Source: Clostridiales bacterium
Lineage (GTDB): Bacteria > Bacillota > Clostridia > Lachnospirales > Lachnospiraceae
Assembly: GCA_018376135.1 (NCBI GenBank)
Contig: JAHABX010000021.1
Location: 1-61,267 of the forward strand
Reading direction: 5' to 3'
Length of the DNA: 61,267 nt
Below, one piece after another: positions 19,101-26,481 of the stretch. Each line of letters opens with the position of its first letter. The stretch's first letter is position 1. The notes under the pieces are model-generated. The model saw nothing but the letters and a program-made list of their open reading frames with translations, had not been told where the DNA came from and did no database searches. The position numbers and the translations under genes were made by a program.

Positions 19101-19210
19101 ATCTGATAGTGTATGGAAGATCGAAAAAGGAGAGGAAAGAGCGCAGACAGCGTTTTTACTTCTGGAAAAAGAAAAAAGCAGAGCCTCTTACTGAGGAGGA
19201 ACAGGAATAG
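16157..19210 (+). CDS. RND-family efflux pump (AcrB/MMPL-like permease)
   Basis: A 1,017-residue polytopic transporter with the RND two-fold plan: one N-terminal helix (LKRPVSTLLTVLALVVFG), a large extracytoplasmic loop, a helix bundle (about 330-475), then a repeat (helix near 515, loop, bundle 830-1000). GLVIAIGMMVDSSIVVLES carries the proton-relay Asp-type motif, and the second half has GILMLVGIVVNNGILYVDG. It is tightly coupled to the adaptor gene, with GGAGGAGG upstream of the start. Gram-positive members lack an outer-membrane channel and export lipophilic compounds or drugs. The substrate is unknown. Confidence 0.92.
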   Translation: MNLTRLSLKRPVSTLLTVLALVVFGFSSLTTLRLELMPDMDMPILMVMTVYPGADPESVETLVSTEIEGDVASLSGVDSVMSYSQENISMVMLQYDYSVNTNDAYLDLRAALDATAASLPEECQEPVVIEMDVNAMPSIMYSVSTTDGTDALSVVQEDIVPELEAVSTVADVEVTGGEEDYIRVLLDEEALNQYGLSMNQVAQYIAATDFTIPLGSLEQGSQSISAISTSANQTVQELRRIPVFTGTGSLLQLSDVAEVDWAVKKADSVSRFNGEDTVSIQITKNQSASTIGMINDVKSVMERMQEENAGLAVEASYDASDMIMLAVGSVAKTLVMGIILSMLVLFIFFGDWKASLIVGSAMPISLLVTVIVMAVAGFSLNMMTLGGLVIAIGMMVDSSIVVLESCFRSKDRMPDFAEAALQGTKGVAGSIVASTITTVVVYLPLCLQEGLTGQIFQQLGYTIIFAMLASLVSALTLVPLFFKLFKPKEKKELKINHLLDTVRDRYESLERKLLKRKKRCMLAAVLLLIASFVLVALMDAELMPSMDEGTVSISATFRSGTQVSEVDEQMKPLEEMVAAHEDVESYTLSASKGAAAISVNLKDDRKMSSQEVADQWTEETKDMIGMQLDINVSSQMSAMMLTDAGASVTLSATDLDDMKEVAAQIQEAAWQIPGVLNVSTDAGETATQIRVVIDPLNAMSFGMTPAQVAGSMYSMISGTEAMTITSDGEEYSVFLEFPEGTYDDASRLMGATVSGIPLQEVATLQYTNSQQTVMRQDGRYSLTVSASCLSENAAAVQEELDAVVAAMEFPDSVELAQSTMDEMMVESFSALGLAIAAAMFLVFLVMAMQFESPRYSLMVMLSIPFSLIGSFGLLFLSGEAINMTSLMGILMLVGIVVNNGILYVDGVNALRYRMSMEDALIESGKTRLRPILMTTLTTIISMIPMAMGMGRGTEMMQAMGIIIIGGLVASTILILVLMPVFYLIVYGRSKKERKERRQRFYFWKKKKAEPLTEEEQE

Positions 19211-19266
19211 TTTCCGTATGAGGGAAAGACTCTGAACCCGGGGATCCACTTCTCAAATTGCATAAG

Positions 19267-19321
19267 TGTCGAATTTGCTCGACAGGATTCGCTTGTAAGA
19301 AATGACCAATTTCTCTATAAT
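19267..19321 (+). promoter_or_regulatory. Spo0A-box dyad and SigA promoter upstream of spo0A
   Basis: TGTCGAA (19267-19273) is a perfect core 0A box, and a reversed copy (TCGACA, 19279-19284) makes a dyad. Downstream, TTGTAA (19293-19298), a 17-base spacer and TATAAT (19316-19321) form a good SigA promoter. The 0A boxes just upstream of the -35 suggest autoregulation by phosphorylated Spo0A. Confidence 0.6.
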
Positions 19322-19377
19322 TTCTACTGTGAGCAATGAAAACTTTTGTATGAAGCTGTAGAAAGGAGACAGATAAA

Positions 19378-19404
19378 ATGGTAAACGAGGAGGAGTATGG
19401 ATGA
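19378..19404 (+). CDS. Possible 8-codon leader peptide overlapping spo0A
   Basis: ATG 19378 opens MVNEEEYG and ends in TGA 19402-19404, which overlaps the spo0A ATG as ATGA. AAAGGAG lies 9-10 bases before its start, and its own GAG GAG GAG codons form the ribosome site of spo0A. Translating it would place a terminating ribosome on the spo0A start. It is too short to identify by homology. Confidence 0.35.
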   Translation: MVNEEEYG

Positions 19405-20204
19405 GTAAGTGGAGTGTCGCCATTGCGGATGACAATGAACGGATGGTGGAGATTCTGGAAGGCATCCTGCGTCAGGACGAGGAGCTTCAAATTGTCGGAA
19501 CAGCCAGAAACGGCGAGGAGGCATGTCAGATTATCAGGGAGAAACAGCCCGATATTATGCTGCTGGATATTATTATGCCGAAGCTGGATGGACTGACGGT
19601 TATGGAGAAGGTCGGTCAGGATCACCATATTACGAAAAAACCACAGTTTGTTGTTATTTCTGCAATCGGACAGGAAAGGATTACAGAAGATGCCTTCCTG
19701 TTAGGGGCAAGCTACTATATCATGAAGCCTTTTGATCATGATATGCTGCTGAACCGCATCCAGAGTCTGAAGGACGATAAGAGACAGAAGAGAAAGACAG
19801 AGATCCGAAAGGTTGTACCGTATGAGACCAAAATGGCTTATTTGGAACAGAATCTGGAGACTGATGTGACGAACATGATCCATGAAATCGGAGTTCCTGC
19901 ACATATCAAGGGTTATCAGTATCTGAGAGATGCAATTATGATGGCAGTGGAAGATATGAATATGCTGAACTCTATTACGAAGATCCTCTATCCAACGATT
20001 GCCAAGAACCATCAGACAACACCGAGCAGAGTAGAACGTGCGATTCGACATGCGATCGAAGTCGCATGGAGCAGGGGAAAGATGGATACCATTGACGAGT
20101 TATTTGGTTATACAGTCAGTGTTGGAAAAGGAAAGCCGACGAATTCAGAGTTTATTGCATTGATTGCAGATAAGATTCGTCTGGATTATAAAAAGCACGC
20201 ATAA
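19401..20204 (+). CDS. spo0A: Sporulation master regulator Spo0A
   Basis: A 267-residue response regulator controlling entry into sporulation. The receiver has Asp10-Asp11, phosphoacceptor Asp56 (LLDIIMP) and the Lys of IMKPFD (about 108). A linker leads to the Spo0A-specific DNA-binding domain (about 150-267) with SRVERAIRHAIEVAW and GKPTNSEFIALIADKIRL. GAGGAGGAG precedes the start. In most clostridia spoIVB lies directly upstream; here an RND pump does, and spoIVB is absent from the window. Its presence marks a spore-forming lineage. Confidence 0.96.
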   Translation: MSKWSVAIADDNERMVEILEGILRQDEELQIVGTARNGEEACQIIREKQPDIMLLDIIMPKLDGLTVMEKVGQDHHITKKPQFVVISAIGQERITEDAFLLGASYYIMKPFDHDMLLNRIQSLKDDKRQKRKTEIRKVVPYETKMAYLEQNLETDVTNMIHEIGVPAHIKGYQYLRDAIMMAVEDMNMLNSITKILYPTIAKNHQTTPSRVERAIRHAIEVAWSRGKMDTIDELFGYTVSVGKGKPTNSEFIALIADKIRLDYKKHA

Positions 20205-20241
20205 TTTATGAAAACTTCTTTCAAAGGCTTCCCGTTTAAGG

Positions 20242-20247
20242 TATAAT
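20242..20247 (+). promoter_or_regulatory. -10 box for glgA
   Basis: A TATAAT lies 35 bases upstream of the glgA start. The -35 region 17 bases further up (TTTCAA) is weak, so this is a tentative promoter between spo0A and glgA. Confidence 0.4.
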
Positions 20248-20281
20248 GAAATAAATACTATTTTTCATCTGGAGGGGAAGC

Positions 20282-21727
20282 ATGAAGAAGAAGGTTTTGT
20301 TTATTGCGTCGGAATGTGTGCCGTTTGTCAAGACAGGCGGACTCGCAGACGTTGTGGGGTCGCTGCCGAAATGTTTTGATCAGGAGGCATACGAAGTACG
20401 TGTGATCATTCCGAATTATATGTGTATCAGATCGGAATGGAAAGAGAAGATGACTTTTGTTACCAGTTTCTATATGGATATGGCATGGAGAAGCCAGTAT
20501 GTGGGGATTATGGAGATGGAGTACGAAGGCATTCAGTATTATTTCATTGACAACGAATATTATTTTTCCGGATACAGACCATATGGAAATATACATGAGG
20601 ATATTGAGAAGTTCGCGTTTTTCTCTAAAGCAGCGCTTTCCATACTTCCGGTAGTGGATTATCAGCCGGACATTGTGCATTGCCATGACTGGCAGACCGG
20701 GCTGGTTCCTGTCTATCTCAAGGACAGCTTCCACGAAGGAGAGTTTTATGCGAACATGAAGTCTATGATGACGATCCATAACCTTAAATTTCAGGGTATC
20801 TGGAATATTCCCGCGGTACAGGATGCAACGGGACTGGATATGTCTTACTTTACGGCAGATAAGCTGGAAGCTTTTGGAGATGCCAATTATTTAAAGGGCG
20901 GGATCGTATACGCGGATCTGGTGACCACAGTCAGCCGTACTTATGCGGAGGAGATCAAGACTCCGTTCTATGGAGAACATCTGGATGGTCTGATGCGCGC
21001 CCGTTCCAATGCATTGTATGGGATCGTCAACGGACTGGACTATCAGGAATGGAATCCTATGACGGATACCATGATCTACAAGAATTATTCCGATGAGACA
21101 TTTCGAAAGGATAAAGTGAAAAACAAGCTGGAGCTGCAAAGGGAGCTTGGGCTGGAGCAGGACAGGAAGAAGATGCTGATCGGTATTGTGTCACGACTGA
21201 CAGATCAGAAGGGCTTTGACCTGATCGACTGTATTATGGATGAGCTGTGTCAGGATGAGGTGCAGATCGTCGTACTTGGAACCGGCGAAGAGCGCTATGA
21301 GAATATGTTCCGGCATTATGCCTGGAAATACAGCGGGAAGGTGGCAGCATGCATCTATTACTCCAATGAGCTGTCCCATAAAATTTATGCGGCATGCGAT
21401 GCGTTTCTGATGCCATCCCTGTTTGAGCCGTGCGGGCTGAGCCAGCTGATGAGTCTTAGATACGGCACGATACCGATCGTTCGGGAGACAGGCGGTCTGA
21501 AGGATACGGTAGAGCCTTATAACGAATATGAAGAAACAGGTACGGGAATCAGTTTTTCCAATTATAATGCCCATGAGATGCTGGGTGCGATCCGTTATGC
21601 GGAATCCATTTATTATGATAAAAAACGTTCCTGGAACAAAATGACAGAACGGGCTATGAAAACGGATTTTTCGTGGAAGAATTCAGCCAGACAGTATGAA
21701 GAGCTGTACGAAAAGCTGCTTGGCTAG
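20282..21727 (+). CDS. glgA: Glycogen synthase GlgA
   Basis: A 481-residue GT5 glycosyltransferase that extends alpha-1,4-glucan from ADP-glucose. The substrate-binding KTGGLADVVGSLPK (Lys17) lies at the N-terminus, HCHDWQTG is present, and the C-terminal half has SRLTDQKGFDL and the E-X7-E retaining motif in FEPCGLSQLMSLRYG. GGAGGGG precedes the start. Length is typical. It lies between spo0A and coat-type genes, which fits the use of a glycogen store during sporulation, though that link is inference. Confidence 0.95.
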   Translation: MKKKVLFIASECVPFVKTGGLADVVGSLPKCFDQEAYEVRVIIPNYMCIRSEWKEKMTFVTSFYMDMAWRSQYVGIMEMEYEGIQYYFIDNEYYFSGYRPYGNIHEDIEKFAFFSKAALSILPVVDYQPDIVHCHDWQTGLVPVYLKDSFHEGEFYANMKSMMTIHNLKFQGIWNIPAVQDATGLDMSYFTADKLEAFGDANYLKGGIVYADLVTTVSRTYAEEIKTPFYGEHLDGLMRARSNALYGIVNGLDYQEWNPMTDTMIYKNYSDETFRKDKVKNKLELQRELGLEQDRKKMLIGIVSRLTDQKGFDLIDCIMDELCQDEVQIVVLGTGEERYENMFRHYAWKYSGKVAACIYYSNELSHKIYAACDAFLMPSLFEPCGLSQLMSLRYGTIPIVRETGGLKDTVEPYNEYEETGTGISFSNYNAHEMLGAIRYAESIYYDKKRSWNKMTERAMKTDFSWKNSARQYEELYEKLLG

Positions 21728-21742
21728 GATATATGGTCCTGT

Positions 21743-21772
21743 GAATAATTCCTCCTTATTTTCACATACTAC
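21743..21772 (+). promoter_or_regulatory. Candidate SigE-type sporulation promoter
   Basis: GAATAAT (21743-21749) matches 6 of 7 of the SigE -35 consensus KMATATT, and CATACTAC (21765-21772) matches 6 of 8 of CATACAMT, with a 15-base spacer (14 is usual). It would start transcription near 21779, about 27 bases before the coat-type gene. Confidence 0.4.
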
Positions 21773-21802
21773 GTTTGTAAGTATGGAATATAAGGAGGAA
21801 TT
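21747..21802 (+). promoter_or_regulatory. Hairpin burying the ribosome site of the coat-type gene
   Basis: AATTCCTCCTTAT (21747-21759) is a perfect complement of ATAAGGAGGAATT (21790-21802), with an inner CATACT/AGTATG stem (21765-21770, 21780-21785). The right arm contains the AAGGAGG ribosome site of the gene at 21806. The hairpin is followed by five T (21801-21805), so it could also terminate glgA transcripts. Confidence 0.7.
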
Positions 21803-21805
21803 TTT

Positions 21806-21991
21806 ATGTCAGAATTATCAGAGCTTGATGTTCAGAATCTCCGTCATCTCATCGGCGGAAGCGAGACCTGTCAGAATAAGTTTGACGCTTATGCACAGCA
21901 GGCAACAGATCAGCAGGTAAAGCAGTATTTTCAGCAGGCGTCTCAGTCTGCGAAAGAAAATAAGCAGCAGTTGATGGGATTTCTGAAATAG
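21806..21991 (+). CDS. Small helical protein, probable spore-coat-associated
   Basis: A 61-residue helical protein (LDVQNLRHLIGGSETCQNKFDAY, then Gln-rich repeats) resembling the short partner often found beside CotF-type coat genes in clostridia. It has no signal peptide or membrane segment. AAGGAGG precedes the start but can be masked by the hairpin at 21747. The CotF-like gene starts 11 bases after its stop, so the two are an operon. The function is inferred from context and resemblance only. Confidence 0.6.
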   Translation: MSELSELDVQNLRHLIGGSETCQNKFDAYAQQATDQQVKQYFQQASQSAKENKQQLMGFLK

Positions 21992-22002
21992 GAGGGACGA
22001 TC

Positions 22003-22260
22003 ATGGACGAGAAAACGATGGTATCCGATGCCTTAGTCGGAATCAATGGAGAACTGAAAATGTATGCGGAATATATTACCCAGACGGAGAATCCGCAGCT
22101 CAAACAGACTTTGAAGCAGATGAGAAATAAAGCAGAGACCTCTCAGGAGCAGCTCTATCAGCTTGCAAGGGAGAAGGCATACTATGTGCCGGCAGCCAAG
22201 GCGACCCAGGAAGAGATCGCTCATGTGAAGTCACTGTTTAAGCAGGAATCCATGCTGTAA
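22003..22260 (+). CDS. CotF-like spore coat protein
   Basis: An 85-residue protein resembling the coat F domain, a ferritin-like helical bundle. It runs DEKTMVSDALVGINGELKMY, a central PQLKQTLKQMRNKAE helix and a Tyr-containing KAYYVPAAKAT segment near the end, as in CotF-family proteins. GGAGG precedes the start. It is the second gene of the two-gene unit that ends at the terminator at 22290. It is probably deposited on the spore surface, but some family members are vegetative, so the role is inference. Confidence 0.7.
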   Translation: MDEKTMVSDALVGINGELKMYAEYITQTENPQLKQTLKQMRNKAETSQEQLYQLAREKAYYVPAAKATQEEIAHVKSLFKQESML

Positions 22261-22289
22261 AAAATGAAATGACAGTTCAGTGGGAAAAG

Positions 22290-22322
22290 CCCGGTGCGTT
22301 TGGTTACGCATCGGGTTTTTTT
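22290..22322 (+). terminator. Rho-independent terminator after the coat-type genes
   Basis: CCCGGTGCGT (22290-22299) pairs with ACGCATCGGG (22306-22315) with one G-U pair, followed by seven T. Confidence 0.9.
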
Positions 22323-22366
22323 CTTCACTTCTTAATAACAAAGGACAAAATGTCTGAAACGGTAAT

Positions 22367-22433
22367 AAATAAAGAAAATAATCTTTGAAATAAAGAAAAT
22401 AATGTTGAAAATAGATGTTGATTGTGATAAAAT
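22367..22433 (+). promoter_or_regulatory. Promoter of the first sugar unit with 21-base phased repeats
   Basis: AAATAAAGAAAATAAT occurs perfectly at 22367-22382 and 22388-22403, 21 bases apart, and abuts the promoter TTGAAA (22405-22410), 17 bases, TAAAAT (22428-22433). Similar phased repeats sit at 28341 and 38153, making these candidate DeoR operators. Confidence 0.55.
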
Positions 22434-22467
22434 TTAAAAAGATAAAAAAACAGGAGGAATATTTACT

Positions 22468-23544
22468 ATGAAAGCATTAGCTCGATATGGAAAGGCATTT
22501 GGCGGATATCGGATGATCGATGTTCCGGAGCCGGTGTGCGGACCGGATGATGTGGTCATTGAGATTAAGGCTGCAGCTATCTGTGGAGCCGATATGAAAC
22601 ACTACAAAGTGGAGAATGGCTCTGACGAGTTCAATTCCATCCGGGGACATGAGTTTGCCGGTGAGATCGTAAAGGTTGGCGAGAAGGTAACGGATTGGAA
22701 AGTCGGACAGCGAGTAGTATCTGATAACAGCGCACATGTCTGCGGTGTATGCCCGGCTTGTGAGAGAGGAGATTTCCTCTGTTGTGAGCATAAGATCAAC
22801 CTTGGACTGGACAATAATACATGGGGCGGCGGATTTTCAAAATACTGTCTGGTTCCGGGAGAGATACTGAAGATCCATAAGCATGCACTGTGGGAGATTC
22901 CGGAAAATGTAAAATATGAAGAGGCAGCAGTTCTGGATCCGATATGTAATGCATATAAGGCAGTTGCGCAGCAGTCTTCTCTGATGCCGGGGCAGGATGT
23001 AGTCGTATTCGGAACCGGTCCGCTGGGACTTTTTTCTGTTCAGATTGCAAGGATCATGGGTGCGGTCAATATTGTGATGGTAGGACTTCAGGAGGATACC
23101 AAGGTTCGCTTTGGTGTCGCAAAAGAGCTGGGTGCAACCCACTGTGTAAATGGCTCCACGGAAGATGTAGTGGCAAGATGTCAGGAAATCTGCGGAAGAG
23201 ATAATCTTGGACTTGTAATCGAGTGCTCCGGTGCCAATATTGCTTTGAAACAGGCAATTGAGATGTTAAGACCCAATGGAGAGGTAGTCCGTGTAGGCAT
23301 GGGCTTCCGACCACTGGAATTCTCCATCAATGATATTACCTCCTGGAATAAGAGCATCATCGGACATATGGCATATGATTCTACCTCCTGGAGAAATGCG
23401 CTCCGTCTGCTGGCAAGCGGAGCGATCAAGGTTCAGCCAATGATCACCCACAGACTTGGTCTGTCCAATTGGGAGGAAGGCTTCCAGGCCATGGCGGATA
23501 AAGAGGCGATCAAAGTAATCATGACCTATGATTTTGAAGATTGA
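22468..23544 (+). CDS. Zinc-dependent medium-chain dehydrogenase (sorbitol/polyol type)
   Basis: A 358-residue MDR-family dehydrogenase expected to oxidise a sugar alcohol or sugar phosphate with NAD(P). Catalytic-zinc residues are seen in AAICGAD (Cys) and RGHEFAGE (His-Glu). The structural-zinc Cys cluster is CGVCPACERGDFLCC. The nucleotide-binding GTGPLGLFSVQIA motif lies near residue 180. It is the first gene of the catabolic unit, with AGGAGG upstream. Closest by feel to L-iditol or galactitol-1-phosphate dehydrogenases; the substrate is not determined. Confidence 0.85.
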   Translation: MKALARYGKAFGGYRMIDVPEPVCGPDDVVIEIKAAAICGADMKHYKVENGSDEFNSIRGHEFAGEIVKVGEKVTDWKVGQRVVSDNSAHVCGVCPACERGDFLCCEHKINLGLDNNTWGGGFSKYCLVPGEILKIHKHALWEIPENVKYEEAAVLDPICNAYKAVAQQSSLMPGQDVVVFGTGPLGLFSVQIARIMGAVNIVMVGLQEDTKVRFGVAKELGATHCVNGSTEDVVARCQEICGRDNLGLVIECSGANIALKQAIEMLRPNGEVVRVGMGFRPLEFSINDITSWNKSIIGHMAYDSTSWRNALRLLASGAIKVQPMITHRLGLSNWEEGFQAMADKEAIKVIMTYDFED

Positions 23545-23557
23545 TGGGGAAGTACAT

Positions 23558-24601
23558 ATGAGAAATACAGAAGCGATCCTTGTGACGCCGGGAACCATGC
23601 GCATCCAGGAGACGGAGATGCCGGTGCCCGGAGAGGATGAGGTATTATTAAAAGTGGAATATGTGGGAATGTGCGGCTCTGATATTCACGGATTTGAGAG
23701 CGGTCCGTTTATTCCCCCAAAGGATCCCAATCAAAAGATCGGACTGGGACATGAATGTGCCGGAACTGTTGTGGGAATCGGATCAAAGGTCAGGAAGTTC
23801 AAGATAGGTGACAGAGTCAATATAGAACCGGGAGTTCCATGTGGAAAGTGTAAGTTCTGTATGGAAGGTCATTATAATATCTGCCCGGATGTGGACTTTA
23901 TGGCGACTCAGCCCAATTATAAAGGTGCGCTTACCAATTATCTGACCCATCCGGAAGCATGGACTTATAAGCTGCCGGATACCATGGATACCATGGAAGG
24001 TGCACTGGTAGAGCCGGCTGCCGTCGGCATGCATGCTGCCATGGAAGCAGAGGTAAAGCCGGGAAAGAAGATCGTCATTCTGGGTGCAGGCTGTATTGGA
24101 CTTATGACTCTGCAGGCATGCCGTGTGATGGGAGCCACAGAGATCGTTGTAGTGGATGTGATCGAAAAGCGGCTGGAGATGGCAAAAAGGCTGGGCGCAA
24201 TGGAAGTGGTCAACGGTATGAAAGAGGATACTGTTGCCAGAGCGAAAGAGCTTCTGGGTGAACTGGGAGCAGACATAGTATTTGAGACAGCAGGTTCTAA
24301 AGTGACAGCGGGTCAGACTACCAAGCTGGTCATCCGGGGTGGAAGGATCATGATCGTAGGAACGGTTCCCGGAGATACGCCGGTCAATTTTCTGAGTATT
24401 AACCGGGAGGTAAAGATCCAGACTGTGTTCCGTTATGCAAATAATTATCCCATGACCATTGAGGCGATTGCATCCGGAAAATTCGATGTAAAATCAATGG
24501 TGACGGATATCTATGATTACAGTGATGTGCAAAGAGCGTTTGAAGAATCTCTGAGCCGTAAGACAGACATTATCAAAGGCGTTATTAAAATGGAAGAATA
24601 A
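23558..24601 (+). CDS. Second zinc-dependent medium-chain dehydrogenase (xylitol/iditol dehydrogenase type)
   Basis: A 347-residue MDR dehydrogenase. It has GMCGSDIHGFESG (catalytic Cys), GLGHECAG (His-Glu), CGKCKFCMEGHYNIC (structural zinc), VEPAAVGMHA and the Rossmann motif GAGCIGLMT. The order matches sorbitol/xylitol dehydrogenases. The start at 23558 is taken because it gives a normal N-terminus; a GATGGGGA stretch lies upstream. It follows the first dehydrogenase by 13 bases but is not a close copy. Two dehydrogenases in one unit suggest two successive oxidations or an epimerisation through a keto intermediate. Confidence 0.87.
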   Translation: MRNTEAILVTPGTMRIQETEMPVPGEDEVLLKVEYVGMCGSDIHGFESGPFIPPKDPNQKIGLGHECAGTVVGIGSKVRKFKIGDRVNIEPGVPCGKCKFCMEGHYNICPDVDFMATQPNYKGALTNYLTHPEAWTYKLPDTMDTMEGALVEPAAVGMHAAMEAEVKPGKKIVILGAGCIGLMTLQACRVMGATEIVVVDVIEKRLEMAKRLGAMEVVNGMKEDTVARAKELLGELGADIVFETAGSKVTAGQTTKLVIRGGRIMIVGTVPGDTPVNFLSINREVKIQTVFRYANNYPMTIEAIASGKFDVKSMVTDIYDYSDVQRAFEESLSRKTDIIKGVIKMEE

Positions 24602-24611
24602 GGAGAGAGAG

Positions 24612-25448
24612 ATGTTAGCAAATATCAGATACTGGGAAGAAAAGGCAAAGGCAGAGCATTTTGCAGTTCCGCATTTTAATGTATGGAATGCAGAGATGCT
24701 GATGGGTGTTATGGATGCGGCAGAGGAGCTTCGCGCACCGGTCATCATTTCTTTTGGAACCGGATTTGTTGGAAATACTTCTTTTGAGGATTTCTGCTGG
24801 ATGATGAAATCCATGGCCGAGAAGGCATCGGTTCCGGTCATCACTCACTGGGATCATGGCCGCAGCATGGAGATTGTTCAGAATGCTTATAAACACGGCA
24901 TGAACTCTGTTATGAGAGATGCGTCTGCTTTCGGTCTGGAGGAGAATATCCGTCTGACCAAAGAAGTGGTAGATTATTTTCACCCGCTTGGAGTCCCGGT
25001 AGAGGCAGAGCTTGGACATGTGGGAAATGAGACTGTTTATGAGGAAGCACTGGCAAATTATCAGTATACGGATCCCAGTCAGGCAGCAGAATTCGTGGAG
25101 CGGACCGGCTGTGATTCTCTGGCAGTTGCCATCGGAAATCAGCATGGAGTATATACTTCGGAGCCAAAACTGAACTTTGAAGTGGTGGAGAAGGTGAGAG
25201 ACGCGGTCAGTGTACCACTGGTACTTCATGGAGCATCGGGTATTGGTGATGATGATATCCGCACTGCGATCAGCCTTGGAATTACCAAGATCAATATTCA
25301 CACAGAGCTTTGTCAGGCAGCCATGGATGCAGTCCGTCAGAATACAGAGTCCACGTTTCTGGAGCTTGAGCGTGCAGTACGTGCGGCAGTAAAACAGAGA
25401 GCAGTTGAGAAGATCCTGTTGTTCGGAGCAGACGGAAAAGCAAACTAA
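24612..25448 (+). CDS. Class II FBP/tagatose-bisphosphate-type aldolase, variant loop
   Basis: A 278-residue zinc aldolase of the FBA/GatY/KbaY family, which split ketose (bis)phosphates to DHAP plus an aldehyde. The catalytic Asp and zinc His are kept in THWDHGRS, the other zinc His residues in IGNQHG and LHGASG. The usual (I/F)DGS loop instead reads MRDAS, so an Arg and Ala replace residues close to the substrate. AGGAGAG precedes the start, 10 bases after the dehydrogenase gene. The changed loop suggests a substrate other than FBP. Confidence 0.82.
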   Translation: MLANIRYWEEKAKAEHFAVPHFNVWNAEMLMGVMDAAEELRAPVIISFGTGFVGNTSFEDFCWMMKSMAEKASVPVITHWDHGRSMEIVQNAYKHGMNSVMRDASAFGLEENIRLTKEVVDYFHPLGVPVEAELGHVGNETVYEEALANYQYTDPSQAAEFVERTGCDSLAVAIGNQHGVYTSEPKLNFEVVEKVRDAVSVPLVLHGASGIGDDDIRTAISLGITKINIHTELCQAAMDAVRQNTESTFLELERAVRAAVKQRAVEKILLFGADGKAN

Positions 25449-25476
25449 ATCATAAGGAATCAGAGGAGGAAGCAGC

Positions 25477-26457
25477 ATGAAAACAGTTAAGATTGGTACA
25501 CTTGATAAACCTATTTCCAGAATGGGGCTTGGAACCTGGGCGATTGGAGGCGGCTCTGCGTGGGGCGGAGACAGGGATAAAAACGACAGTATCGCTACCA
25601 TCCAGGCGGCTCCGAAGCTGGGCGTGAATTTGATCGATACCGCGCCGGGATACAATTTCGGAAACAGTGAATGTATCGTCGGTGAAGCACTGAAGGGAAT
25701 GAATCGCGAAGATGTTGCAGTGATCACCAAATTTGGTGTGGTTTGGGACAGAGAAGGATCTCTGTTCAATAAAGTAAACGGAAGACAGCTGTACTGGAAC
25801 CTTTCCAGGGAGTCTATCATGGAAGAGATTGATAAATCACTGGAAAGACTGGGAGTGGATTATATTGATATTTACATGTCCCACTGGCAGGCGGTAGAAC
25901 CGTTCTTTACACCGATCAGTGAGACTATGGATGTACTGAATGAATTAAAGGCACAGGGAAAGATCAAAGCCATTGGTGCGGCAAATGTATCTCCGGCGCA
26001 GGTAGAAGAATATCTGAAATGGGGGGATCTGGATATCGTTCAGGCAAAATATTCGGTACTGGACAGAGCGGTAGAGGACGAACTGCTTCCAATCTGTAAA
26101 GAGCATGGTGTGGCGCTTCAGGCATATTCTCCGCTGGAGATGGGGCTTCTGACAGGAACCTTCCCGAGAGATTACAAGCCGGTAGGAGCACAGATCCCGA
26201 AGAAATGGTTCCAGCCGGAAAATCTTCCGAGAGTATTTGATTATCTTGATGAGCTGAGACCTCTGGCTGAAAAATATCAGTGTTCTGTGGCGGATATCAA
26301 CATGGCATGGATTCTGGCACAGGATGAGAAGGTCGTACTGCTCAGCGGTGCAACGACTGCGGCTCAGATCAGCCAGAATGTAAGATCCACGGAGATCGAG
26401 CTTTCTGCAGAAGATGTAGCTGTGATCAGAGATATGGCAGAGGCTCTGGACAAATAA
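25477..26457 (+). CDS. Aldo/keto reductase
   Basis: A 326-residue NAD(P)H-dependent TIM-barrel oxidoreductase. The AKR pattern is clear: GLGTWAIGGG at the start, LIDTAPGYNFGNSE with catalytic Asp and Tyr (about 46-60), the Lys in VITKFG, and the His in YMSHWQ; nucleotide-binding residues lie in LSGATTAAQISQN. It follows the aldolase gene by 28 bases with a GAGGAGG site. It could reduce or oxidise the aldehyde released by the aldolase, which is inference from the neighbours. Confidence 0.88.
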   Translation: MKTVKIGTLDKPISRMGLGTWAIGGGSAWGGDRDKNDSIATIQAAPKLGVNLIDTAPGYNFGNSECIVGEALKGMNREDVAVITKFGVVWDREGSLFNKVNGRQLYWNLSRESIMEEIDKSLERLGVDYIDIYMSHWQAVEPFFTPISETMDVLNELKAQGKIKAIGAANVSPAQVEEYLKWGDLDIVQAKYSVLDRAVEDELLPICKEHGVALQAYSPLEMGLLTGTFPRDYKPVGAQIPKKWFQPENLPRVFDYLDELRPLAEKYQCSVADINMAWILAQDEKVVLLSGATTAAQISQNVRSTEIELSAEDVAVIRDMAEALDK

Positions 26458-26481
26458 GGACAGAGAGACAAGGGGTCAGAG

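Noticed and set aside
19282..19307. SigH promoter for spo0A (ACAGGATTC resembles the -35)
   Set aside because: No GAAT-type -10 lies at the right distance.
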